From Methanomassiliicoccales archaeon (GTDB lineage: Archaea; Thermoplasmatota; Thermoplasmata; Methanomassiliicoccales; Methanomethylophilaceae), in NCBI GenBank assembly GCA_900767505.1, contig CAAFZG010000063.1, positions 1 to 6,252 of the forward strand: a stretch of 6,252 nt of DNA. The letters run 5' to 3'. Every line of letters starts with the position of its first letter. Positions within the stretch are counted from its first letter, which is position 1. Positions 1 to 5,755 of this stretch are shown here, one piece after another. A program made the position numbers and the translations under genes. The notes under the pieces are model-generated. The model worked only from the letters and a program-made list of their open reading frames with translations, did not search any database and was not told the DNA's origin.

Positions 1-65
1 AACAGTGCGTCAAGGATTATGTCAGGCGCATCGAGCGCAGGAAGAGTTTCGAGAACACGAACTGA
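1..65 (+). CDS. C-terminal tail of an unidentified protein (partial)
   Basis: The last 20 codons of a gene that starts before the window, ending in TGA at 63-65. The tail reads QCVKDYVRRIERRKSFENTN. It is basic and probably helical and is too short to identify. Three plus-strand frames and one minus frame are open here. I chose this one because about 17 of 20 codons end in G or C and most begin with a purine, as in the certain genes of this window, and because a terminator-like hairpin follows directly. It converges on queE, with 44 bp between the two stop codons. Function unknown. Confidence 0.6.
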   Translation, partial: QCVKDYVRRIERRKSFENTN

Positions 66-70
66 TGATA

Positions 71-100
71 GGGGCCTGAGCCCCATTCATCAACTTTTTT
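71..100 (+). terminator. Hairpin plus T-run between converging genes
   Basis: A perfect 5-bp GC stem (GGGGC at 71-75, GCCCC at 80-84) with loop CTGA is followed ten bases later by six T's (95-100). It starts five bases after the upstream plus-strand stop codon. On the minus strand no T-run follows the hairpin, so it should serve the plus-strand gene and not queE. Archaeal termination depends mainly on T-tracts, so the T-run may matter more than the stem. Confidence 0.5.
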
Positions 101-109
101 CAGAATCCG

Positions 110-736
110 TCAGACCCCTTTCCTGTCGCCCCATATGATCTTATGGAGTTGCGGAAGGACCCTTATGTCGAGCTTCTCTTCGAGGACACGCTCGACAAGA
201 TGCTCGAGACGGTCGGTGCCCCCTACGGGTCCGAATATCACCGGACATCTGATGTCGTGGTTCCTCACAAAATCCACGGCGAAGTCCAGATCCTCGTCAT
301 CCCTGATTATGAACTTCAGCTGATCCTTCGGAGAAAGTATGTCGATGTTGGACATCAGCATCCTGTCCGTCATACCGGATGAGGGGCACTTGATGTCCAT
401 GCTGATCATTATCAGAGGACTGTCGGGAACGGCAGAGAGATCGACGGACCCGTTGGTCTCCAGGATCACCTGTATCCCTTTGGAGACGAGACGCTCCATC
501 AGTTCCGGAGATTCGGACTGGAGCATCGGCTCCCCTCCGGTGAGACATACTCTGAAGGGCTCCCCTATCTTTGACACGATCTCATCCAGAGACATGTCCT
601 CCCCTCCATCGAAGGAGTAGGATGTGTCGCACCAGGAGCAGCGGAGGTTGCATCCGACCGTTCTCACGAAAACGGTCGGAGCGCCCATAGTGAGGCCCTC
701 CCCCTGTATGGAATTGAATATCTCAGAGATTCTCAT
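110..736 (-). CDS. queE: 7-carboxy-7-deazaguanine synthase QueE (radical SAM)
   Basis: Converts 6-carboxy-5,6,7,8-tetrahydropterin to 7-carboxy-7-deazaguanine, the ring-contraction step of preQ0 synthesis; in archaea preQ0 leads to archaeosine in tRNA. Taken from the ATG at 736 the protein has 209 residues. It begins MRISEIFNSIQGEG, the usual family start, and carries the radical-SAM cysteines C29, C33 and C36 (CNLRCSWC), which bind the 4Fe-4S cluster. The SAM-binding LTGGEP motif lies near 65-70. This start overlaps the queC stop by 14 bp. An in-frame ATG at 763 would add nine residues (MPTRSSTSI) and has a better spaced AGAGG upstream, but the extension is unlike the family, so I prefer 736. 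Last gene of the minus-strand operon. The function is firm; the start is less so. Confidence 0.95.
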   Translation of the reverse strand: MRISEIFNSIQGEGLTMGAPTVFVRTVGCNLRCSWCDTSYSFDGGEDMSLDEIVSKIGEPFRVCLTGGEPMLQSESPELMERLVSKGIQVILETNGSVDLSAVPDSPLIMISMDIKCPSSGMTDRMLMSNIDILSPKDQLKFIIRDDEDLDFAVDFVRNHDIRCPVIFGPVGGTDRLEHLVERVLEEKLDIRVLPQLHKIIWGDRKGV

Positions 737-1406
737 TATGCTCGTACTCGATCTCGTCGGCATATCCGGCCTCTTCGAAGCCTTTCAGTCTGAGACGGCA
801 TGAATCGCAATGGCCGCAAGCCTTCTCTCCGCCGTTGTAGCACGACCAGGTGAGGTGCAGAGGCGCCCCCAGTTTCTTTCCGCGCCTGACGATATCGGCC
901 TTGCTGTCGTTGATTATGGGGGTCATCACCTTGATCGGATGTCCCTCCACTCCGGCCTTGGTCCCTTTGGAGATCATCTCCTCGAACGCCTTGAAGAATT
1001 CGGGGCGGCAATCGGGATATCCGGAATAGTCCACATCATTGGCACCGATGTAGATGCGGTCGGCATCTATCGATTCGCAGAGACCTGCGGCGATGCTCAG
1101 GAATATTATGTTCCTCGCGGGAACGTATGTGATCGGGATCTGGGCGTCCAGCTCTCCTTCCCTGTCCAGCGGGACGTCGATGTCGGGCCTGGTGAGCGCC
1201 GACCTGAACGAACTCAGATTCAGATCTATGACCACATGGTCCACATTATAGAACTTGCAGACGTTCTCGGCGGACACGAGTTCCTTCGTGTGCCTCTGTC
1301 CGTATCTGAAGCTTATGGCCGTGACCTTGCATCCGTCGGCAAGGGCCTGGGCCAGTGTGGTGGTGGAATCGAGACCTCCCGAGAGCAGGACGACTGCGTT
1401 GGTCAT
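723..1406 (-). CDS. queC: 7-cyano-7-deazaguanine (preQ0) synthase QueC
   Basis: An ATP-dependent enzyme that turns 7-carboxy-7-deazaguanine plus ammonia into preQ0. The 227-residue protein opens with the PP-loop ATPase signature SGGLDS at residues 9-14 and the family motif FRYGQRH at 33-39. Near the C-terminus it has the zinc-binding cysteines C189, C197, C200 and C203 (C-x7-C-x2-C-x2-C). The start at 1406 is chosen over an in-frame ATG at 1427 because a strong GGAGGTG lies five bases upstream and because it forms an ATGA overlap with the queD stop. That overlap suggests translational coupling. In archaea the product is inserted at position 15 of tRNA by archaeosine TGT and then modified; those genes are not in this window. 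No queF is seen. Confidence 0.96.
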   Translation of the reverse strand: MTNAVVLLSGGLDSTTTLAQALADGCKVTAISFRYGQRHTKELVSAENVCKFYNVDHVVIDLNLSSFRSALTRPDIDVPLDREGELDAQIPITYVPARNIIFLSIAAGLCESIDADRIYIGANDVDYSGYPDCRPEFFKAFEEMISKGTKAGVEGHPIKVMTPIINDSKADIVRRGKKLGAPLHLTWSCYNGGEKACGHCDSCRLRLKGFEEAGYADEIEYEHNENL

Positions 1407-1885
1407 CGGAGCACCTCCGTGTACCATGCGGTCTGACCGCGCTCCTCATCCAATCCGATGGATACGGATGCCACGTTGTCGGGGAACTCGATCTCGGAGA
1501 CGATCCTCCTTGTCATCATCTTGGACATCTCCTCGGCAGTGGTGTTTGGAATGTCCAGAAGGACCACGTCCTCGCGGGGGAAGACGTACCTCTTGCCGCA
1601 GCTGACGGCTTCGACGGAAGTCTCCGTCACATCCAGCTTGACATCGGACGACTCCGTAGGCAGGAGCGTCTTGTGATCGAGCTCATCTATCATGGCCTTG
1701 AGGGCTTTCTTCAGGACGACGAAGTCCATGATCATCCCTTCTGCGCCTATGTCCCCTTCGAGCCTGAGCCTGACTATGTACGAATGCCCATGAAGTCTGG
1801 AGCATTTCTCGTGTCTCGGTATGAAATGACATGCCGAGAATCTGATCCCGGAATATCCGCCATCAATTTCTAGATACAATCTCAT
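1403..1885 (-). CDS. queD: 6-carboxytetrahydropterin synthase QueD (PTPS family)
   Basis: Converts 7,8-dihydroneopterin triphosphate to 6-carboxytetrahydropterin, the step before QueE. The 160-residue protein has the zinc triad expected of the 6-pyruvoyltetrahydropterin synthase fold: H20, then H32 and H34 in LHGH. C28 lies four residues before the HGH, which is the position of the catalytic cysteine of QueD. D70-H71 (LDH) fits the catalytic Asp-His pair. NTTAEEM around 114-120 and the Glu residues 147/148 near the C-terminus resemble the substrate pocket. The start codon overlaps the mtxX stop (ATGA). The purine-rich GGAGGA abuts this ATG directly; a TTG two codons later (1879) would have better spacing and give 158 residues. 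GTP cyclohydrolase, which supplies the substrate, is not in the window. Confidence 0.95.
   Translation of the reverse strand: MRLYLEIDGGYSGIRFSACHFIPRHEKCSRLHGHSYIVRLRLEGDIGAEGMIMDFVVLKKALKAMIDELDHKTLLPTESSDVKLDVTETSVEAVSCGKRYVFPREDVVLLDIPNTTAEEMSKMMTRRIVSEIEFPDNVASVSIGLDEERGQTAWYTEVLR
1412..1418 (-). promoter_or_regulatory. Ribosome binding site of queC
   Basis: On the minus strand GGAGGTG lies within the last codons of queD, five bases before the ATG at 1406. It is the best Shine-Dalgarno match in the operon and fixes the queC start at 1406, ruling against the upstream ATG at 1427. Confidence 0.75.
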
Positions 1886-2670
1886 TCCTCCGTTAGTTTC
1901 ATCGCCAAGGCAATGGAATCCCTGTAATCTGTTTTAGCACGTGATGTGTCCACGAAGATCCTGTCGCTGTTGACGAGCGGCGCTCCCAATGCCTTCGCAC
2001 CACATACCAGGTGCATCGTCCTGAATATTATGTTTCCTGTGATACCTTCCGGCGCGATGATTATATCCGCATCACGGACGGCATTCTCTATCAGAATCTG
2101 ACATGAATATGCATCATACCCGTCCTTCACAAGCCTCTCGGCCAGAGCACGTGCGTTCTCGATGGACCTGTCCACAACCTTGCATCTGCCGACATCCTCG
2201 TCCCTTCCGCCGGACATTATCGCGATACGTGCACCCATCCCGATCCTCTCGGCCAAGGATGCGGATCTGACCGCGAGATCATATCTCTGATCCTCGGTCC
2301 ATCCCTCGTCGATCCCGACCGGCGACATGATGAGCAGTCTTCCGCCGGCGGGTTCCATGAACGCCACCCTTTCGAGGGCATCCAACCCCAATCCGTGTTT
2401 GAGGATGGGAAGAAGCATCGATGATGACATGTCTCCGCGCACAGCGGCATCGATCTTGCCTGATACCAGATCTCCGACGAGCTCGTTAGGATTGTCATAG
2501 ATGCGAACATCGTGACCCTCCATGGCCAAGACGCTACGCTCTACGTTGCCAGCATCCGAGCCACGGCCGATACCGACCTTCACATCAGGAAGGTCGCCGC
2601 TCAAGAGGGTCTTAGAGGTGAACATTAGCCCTCGCAACACATCGTTCCATATACCCTTTCGCATGGGCAT
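1882..2670 (-). CDS. mtxX: MtxX-like protein (methanogenesis marker protein 4)
   Basis: A 262-residue protein related to phosphate acetyl/butyryltransferases and PlsX. Visible features are a glycine-rich VGIGRGSD at 32-39, AVRGD at 76-80, IMSGGRDED at 151-159, and a C-terminal block with ADIIIAPEGITGN (201-213) and CGAKALGAPLV (223-233). That block resembles the conserved end of the phosphotransacetylase fold. From memory, this family occurs in methanogens and is called methanogenesis marker 4 or MtxX; the label methyltransferase subunit X is historical and its reaction is not established. It starts 34 bp after dph2, the only real gap in the operon, and no Shine-Dalgarno precedes the ATG at 2670. 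ATGs at 2664 and 2625 are alternatives, the latter having GAGGG just upstream. Soluble; no membrane segment seen. Confidence 0.78.
   Translation of the reverse strand: MPMRKGIWNDVLRGLMFTSKTLLSGDLPDVKVGIGRGSDAGNVERSVLAMEGHDVRIYDNPNELVGDLVSGKIDAAVRGDMSSSMLLPILKHGLGLDALERVAFMEPAGGRLLIMSPVGIDEGWTEDQRYDLAVRSASLAERIGMGARIAIMSGGRDEDVGRCKVVDRSIENARALAERLVKDGYDAYSCQILIENAVRDADIIIAPEGITGNIIFRTMHLVCGAKALGAPLVNSDRIFVDTSRAKTDYRDSIALAMKLTEE
1886..1891 (-). promoter_or_regulatory. Unusually placed Shine-Dalgarno of queD
   Basis: Minus-strand GGAGGA lies directly against the queD ATG (1885) with no spacer. Relative to the third codon, TTG at 1879-1877, the spacing would be six bases, which is normal. Either the ATG is reached by coupling with mtxX through the ATGA overlap, or the true start is the TTG. 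Confidence 0.5.
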
Positions 2671-2704
2671 GGATTTTCGTCAGAAGGATATGGGCGCGGA
2701 AAGG

Positions 2705-3688
2705 TCATCCGCGTATCTGGTCGAAGACGTAGTCCGGCCATTCACGGATCCCCAATGCGATCTCCAGCTCAGGCGGGGTCAGCATCGGTTTGGGATATCT
2801 GGCCGAATCGTCCATGGCTATACGGGGGCAAGCCGTATTGACGAAGGCATCGACCTGATACGACATCAATGCCATGGGGGATATCTCCTCCATTATCACC
2901 TTATGGGCCGTCCTGCCGTTCTCCTTGAGCATGCGCACGACATCGTCCGCAAGAGAGGAGCGGTTCTGACCGATCTTGCTGCAGACGAGGACCAAGAAGC
3001 TGCGGGCCTCCTTCGCACCCTGTATGGCGGCGAACCTTCTGCGGAGTATGCGGTCACGCGTCTCCGACATGTCGCGAACCTCTCTGGTGATCGGATTGAG
3101 GACCATGATCTTCTTCTGCATGCCGAACGCGGCGGCCAACGGGTGGAAGTCCCCCTCTCCGATGAAGAGATACCCGTCGACTTCGTCCTTCACGGATTCG
3201 GCCGCGGTGCAGTTGCATCCGAGGACCTGACCGGGATACATTATCCTGTCATCCCCTTCGCCTACGGATACGGTTCTCCCCGTGGATTCCAATATACATT
3301 TTACTATAGGGATGAGCCCGAGATATTGGATGGTCGCAAGAAGACCGACCCTCTGCGGCAGATCGGACAGGACATCGAGTATGGAATCGTCCAGCTCCAC
3401 ATCCGACCGGGATTCTATGTACAGGACGTTCGGATCGTCGCCCTGCGACGGGATGGGGGAATGACCGAAATGGATCAGGGCATCCGCCCAGCCGTGATAA
3501 TCGAAAAGATCGCATGCACCGTAGCAGGGACGGCCGATGATGATGACGGAGACGCCGGTCGCCTCCTCGATATAATCAGAAATCTCGGGGGCCCGGATCT
3601 TAAGGCCCTCAGGCATCTGGAGTGCGACGGAGGAGAAACCCCCGTCGCTTATCCAGCGTGTTATAGTTTCCAGTTCGAAATCGAACAT
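2705..3688 (-). CDS. dph2: Diphthamide biosynthesis enzyme Dph2 (archaeal type)
   Basis: A non-canonical radical-SAM enzyme that transfers a 3-amino-3-carboxypropyl group from SAM to the target histidine of elongation factor 2, the first step of diphthamide synthesis. In archaea it acts as a homodimer. The 327-residue protein shows three widely spaced cysteines expected to bind the 4Fe-4S cluster: C59 (PCYGACD), C158 (GQVLGC) and C287 (NTACPR). Two fall at the residue numbers I recall for the Pyrococcus horikoshii enzyme (59 and 287). Further family marks are LQMPEGL (23-29) and the tail REWPDYVFDQ. The ATG follows the rpl10e TAA with no base between and in the same frame, so translation is probably coupled. 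The nearest purine-rich stretch, CAGGAA, is too far upstream to be a strong ribosome binding site. Confidence 0.95.
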   Translation of the reverse strand: MFDFELETITRWISDGGFSSVALQMPEGLKIRAPEISDYIEEATGVSVIIIGRPCYGACDLFDYHGWADALIHFGHSPIPSQGDDPNVLYIESRSDVELDDSILDVLSDLPQRVGLLATIQYLGLIPIVKCILESTGRTVSVGEGDDRIMYPGQVLGCNCTAAESVKDEVDGYLFIGEGDFHPLAAAFGMQKKIMVLNPITREVRDMSETRDRILRRRFAAIQGAKEARSFLVLVCSKIGQNRSSLADDVVRMLKENGRTAHKVIMEEISPMALMSYQVDAFVNTACPRIAMDDSARYPKPMLTPPELEIALGIREWPDYVFDQIRG

Positions 3689-4207
3689 TTACAGAATGAG
3701 TTCCTGACCCTGCTCGACATCGATGTAGCAAGGGGAGGGGAACTTCATCGAAGCTCTCCAGAGAGCATCCTTGGCGATGACTGCCTTGTCTGCGGGGACG
3801 CGGACGGTGAGGATGGCCTGGTTGCGCTCGAGCCTGGCCGCGGTTCCGACAGTCTTGCCGAATCCCTGGCGCATTCCACTCGAAACACGGTCTGCTCCTG
3901 CTCCGGTAGCGAGCTTGTTCTCCCTGAGGACAACGTGGGGGAATGCCCTGACGGTCATGTGGTAGTTGGCCACTCCGGCCTGTCCGTTCAGAACCTTGTT
4001 GGCTGCGATACGGCCGGCCTCGATGGAGGTGTGCCTGACCTGAACGCGGTTCTTGACCCTGAGGGTGAGGACGACGGGGAACTCCTCTTTGAGGTTTCCC
4101 ATCTCGTACTGGGAGACCCTGCTTGCGGGGACTCCTCCCATGTACTCGCGGCGTGTGTACGCCTGTCCTTTGATCTGCCTGTACATTGATGCTGGCTTTC
4201 TTACCAT
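3689..4207 (-). CDS. rpl10e: 50S ribosomal protein L10e (uL16)
   Basis: A component of the large ribosomal subunit, the archaeal counterpart of bacterial L16 and eukaryotic Rpl10, located near the peptidyl transferase centre and the A-site tRNA. At 172 residues it has the usual archaeal length and the characteristic opening MVRKPASMYRQIKGQAYTRR, a middle RAFPHVVLRENK (about 87-98) and GMRQGFGKTVG (110-120). It is the first gene of the minus-strand operon. GGTGG lies a few bases before the ATG and a TATA-like element about 75 bp before it, so its promoter probably drives dph2, mtxX and queDCE as well. This is the only gene in the window ending in TAA. Confidence 0.97.
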   Translation of the reverse strand: MVRKPASMYRQIKGQAYTRREYMGGVPASRVSQYEMGNLKEEFPVVLTLRVKNRVQVRHTSIEAGRIAANKVLNGQAGVANYHMTVRAFPHVVLRENKLATGAGADRVSSGMRQGFGKTVGTAARLERNQAILTVRVPADKAVIAKDALWRASMKFPSPCYIDVEQGQELIL

Positions 4208-4243
4208 TCAAACCACCTGGATTGTGAATAACGTGAGCACCAT
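4208..4243 (-). other. Possible 11-codon leader ORF ahead of rpl10e
   Basis: Between the predicted promoter and rpl10e lies an ATG (4243-4241) opening MVLTLFTIQVV. It stops at a TGA that directly abuts the rpl10e ATG in the same frame. The rpl10e Shine-Dalgarno (GGTGG) falls inside its last codons, so translating it would pass through that site. GGAG precedes the ATG by only two bases, which is poor spacing. It could be a leader peptide or chance. Confidence 0.25.
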
Positions 4244-4280
4244 GGCTCCGTCTAACTATGAGTGCCGATACCTGACCCTG

Positions 4281-4294
4281 ATATAAGCATTTCG
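4281..4294 (-). promoter_or_regulatory. TATA-like promoter of the rpl10e-queE operon
   Basis: Read on the minus strand the sequence is CGAAATGCTTATAT: a purine-rich BRE-like part followed by a TATA-like core. Transcription would start about 25 bases downstream, near 4258, giving a leader of roughly 50 bases before the rpl10e ATG. The match to the archaeal consensus is fair, not perfect. Confidence 0.5.
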
Positions 4295-4324
4295 CTGAAG
4301 AAATACCCGTATACTTAGTACGCG

Positions 4325-4332
4325 CACGCGTG
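4325..4332. repeat. 8-bp palindrome in the divergent intergenic region
   Basis: CACGCGTG is a perfect inverted repeat about 35 bp before the start of the 335-aa gene and upstream of the minus operon's promoter. A weaker pair, CGTA (4308-4311) and TACG (4319-4322), lies beside it. The position would suit a regulator, but nothing else supports this. No convincing TATA box for the plus-strand gene is visible; the best candidate is around 4308-4317. Confidence 0.3.
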
Positions 4333-4367
4333 ACGAACTCCCCAACCAATAAGTACGTTCCGAAATA

Positions 4368-5375
4368 ATGCGGGTACTGATGCAGCCGTTCAACTTCAAG
4401 ATCGTCCGCAAGGGGGACGAATCAGCACATGTGCCCGCTTCCGTGGCTGAACAGGTCATATCCGACGTCCAGACTCTTCTGACGGACATCGGCAGGGCCA
4501 TGATAACGAAGGAACTGAGACTGCAGGGCAAGGTGCCCGACGGATATCTTGCCAGATTCAATCTTTTCAAAGATGTCTCCGACGACGACAGCGAGGCCGT
4601 GACCCAGGGCGACGACACCCTCATGCTGGATGCCCTCGACAAGCTGTTCGACGAATTGGACCATGCGATCATGCCCGAGACGTTCGAAGCCCCGTCCGAT
4701 CACACGGAGGCGATCGGCCGCAGGAACATCTCCCGCGACATCCTGAACCTGCATGACCATCTGGAAGGGTACGAGATGCTCTACGGTACCGGAGGGAACC
4801 TCAGGAAATTCAGGGTCAACCGCAGGGAACGCCTGGAATCCGATGCATCGTTTGACGGCGCGCAGTTCCCGGGTGCGCTCATCGGCGTGATATCCCGCGA
4901 CCCGACGAGGAAGAACCACTGGAACATCTCGAACGGAAGACTGTCCGCTCCGATCACATTCAATGCGAACATATCCCAGCAGGACATCCCCATCTTCTCC
5001 AGATCCGGACCCGTCATCGCGTCCGGCATGGTCCGGCTTGATGACGACGGATGCCCGTCGGGCATATCCGATGTCACAGGCGTCTACTCGTTCCCGGCCG
5101 TGAAATTCCACAGGATAATAACCGGCGAGAGGGACATAGTCCTTCTGAACCCCGCAGAGGCTACTCCCGCATACAATGCGACCACGGGCACGTGGTCCCT
5201 GGAATGCGAGGATCTGGGTATTTCCGTCGACAAGCCGTCCTGGGACGACTGCGTGATGGCATTCCAGGACTACTTCGTGTTCCTCTGGGAGACCTACAAG
5301 GAAAGCGACGATGAGTTCGAGGGAGAGGAACTGGACATCAGGAACCTCTTCCTCTCCATGGAATACATACGTTGA
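4368..5375 (+). CDS. Uncharacterised 335-aa acidic protein, three apparent regions
   Basis: I do not recognise this protein. Coding is supported by strong G/C third positions and a full-length open frame with a normal amino-acid mix. Residues 1-135 look mostly helical and contain an acidic stretch DVSDDDSE (69-76). Residues 165-245 alternate hydrophobic and polar residues with many glycines (GALIGVISRD, VIASGMVRLDDDG), suggesting a small beta-barrel. Residues 274-335 (CEDLGISVDKPSWDDC, then FLWETY and an acidic tail) resemble a short C-terminal module I recall from uncharacterised archaeal proteins, loosely like HicB-type folds; this is weak. There is no signal peptide or membrane segment. 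No Shine-Dalgarno precedes the ATG at 4368 or the in-frame ATG at 4380, so the mRNA may be leaderless. It is divergent from rpl10e and ends 56 bp before rnp4. Confidence 0.85.
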   Translation: MRVLMQPFNFKIVRKGDESAHVPASVAEQVISDVQTLLTDIGRAMITKELRLQGKVPDGYLARFNLFKDVSDDDSEAVTQGDDTLMLDALDKLFDELDHAIMPETFEAPSDHTEAIGRRNISRDILNLHDHLEGYEMLYGTGGNLRKFRVNRRERLESDASFDGAQFPGALIGVISRDPTRKNHWNISNGRLSAPITFNANISQQDIPIFSRSGPVIASGMVRLDDDGCPSGISDVTGVYSFPAVKFHRIITGERDIVLLNPAEATPAYNATTGTWSLECEDLGISVDKPSWDDCVMAFQDYFVFLWETYKESDDEFEGEELDIRNLFLSMEYIR

Positions 5376-5385
5376 GTCGCGCGCC

Positions 5386-5397
5386 ATTTTTTAAATA
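5386..5397 (+). promoter_or_regulatory. TATA box of the rnp4-yhbY-serS cluster
   Basis: ATTTTTTAAATA contains TTTAAATA (5390-5397), a close match to the archaeal TATA box and the most AT-rich spot in the region. Transcription would start around 5417-5421, leaving a leader of only 10-15 bases before the rnp4 ATG. The six T's (5387-5392) begin 11 bases after the stop of the 335-aa gene, so they may also help terminate that gene. Confidence 0.65.
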
Positions 5398-5431
5398 CTG
5401 GGCAGTAATCGGAGCACCCGGAGCACATCAT

Positions 5432-5755
5432 ATGAGCAAGAGGCGCGTCTCGCAAAAGGTACTGACCGATCTGGGCGAGGAGCGTATGAGGAGGCTGCTT
5501 ACCCTGGCAGAGGTCGCTGTCCGCGAGGACAGACCCGAGCGTGCCAGAAGGTATGTGGAGCTGTCCCAGCGTATAAGCGCCAAGACCCAGGTTCCGATGC
5601 CCCGCGACTTCAATATCTGTCGCAGATGCGGGATACCGCTCATATCGGGACTGAACAGCAGGGTCCGTCTCAACAATCACATGGTGTGTGTCACTTGCGG
5701 CATGTGCGGAGAGATCCGTCGCAAACCGTATCTGAAGGAGCAATCACATGACTGA
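5432..5755 (+). CDS. rnp4: Ribonuclease P protein component 4 (Rpp21/Rpr2 family)
   Basis: A protein subunit of archaeal RNase P, which removes 5' leaders from precursor tRNAs; it pairs with Rpp29 on the RNA specificity domain. The 107-residue protein has basic, arginine-rich N-terminal helices followed by a zinc ribbon: C63 and C66 (CRRC), then C89 and C92 (TCGMCG), and the family ending RRKPY. C86 is an extra cysteine near the second pair. The start at 5432 is preferred over an in-frame ATG at 5372: GGAG lies eight bases upstream, it begins MSKRRVSQK as expected for a basic protein, and the longer form would run through the TATA box. It overlaps yhbY by 8 bp, suggesting coupled translation. 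Confidence 0.93.
   Translation: MSKRRVSQKVLTDLGEERMRRLLTLAEVAVREDRPERARRYVELSQRISAKTQVPMPRDFNICRRCGIPLISGLNSRVRLNNHMVCVTCGMCGEIRRKPYLKEQSHD

Noticed and set aside
1..88. A minus-strand frame from an ATG near 88 running off the window start, with a protein-like look (LETLPALDAPDIILDAL)
   Set aside because: Few of its codons end in G or C and its third bases are rich in T and A, unlike real genes here. The exactly complementary plus frame has strong G/C third positions and is followed by a terminator-like hairpin.
737..763. A nine-residue N-terminal extension of QueE from the ATG at 763
   Set aside because: The extension MPTRSSTSI is not typical of the family and would overlap queC by 41 bp; an AGAGG at good spacing keeps it possible but less likely.
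810..1436. A 208-codon plus-strand open frame across queC
   Set aside because: Antisense to an unmistakable QueC with PP-loop and zinc-binding cysteines.
2522..4189. A 555-codon plus-strand open frame across mtxX, dph2 and rpl10e
   Set aside because: It is entirely antisense to three clearly recognised genes, has no family-like motifs and arises because G/C-rich third positions remove stops on the opposite strand.
4422..5387. A 321-codon minus-strand open frame opposite the 335-aa gene
   Set aside because: Its codon positions lack the G/C third-base bias seen in the window, whereas the plus-strand frame has it throughout; it is best read as an antisense shadow.
5372..5431. A longer rnp4 starting at 5372
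   Set aside because: The extra codons run through the T-rich TATA box and have no homologous look; the ATG at 5432 has a Shine-Dalgarno and a typical basic start.
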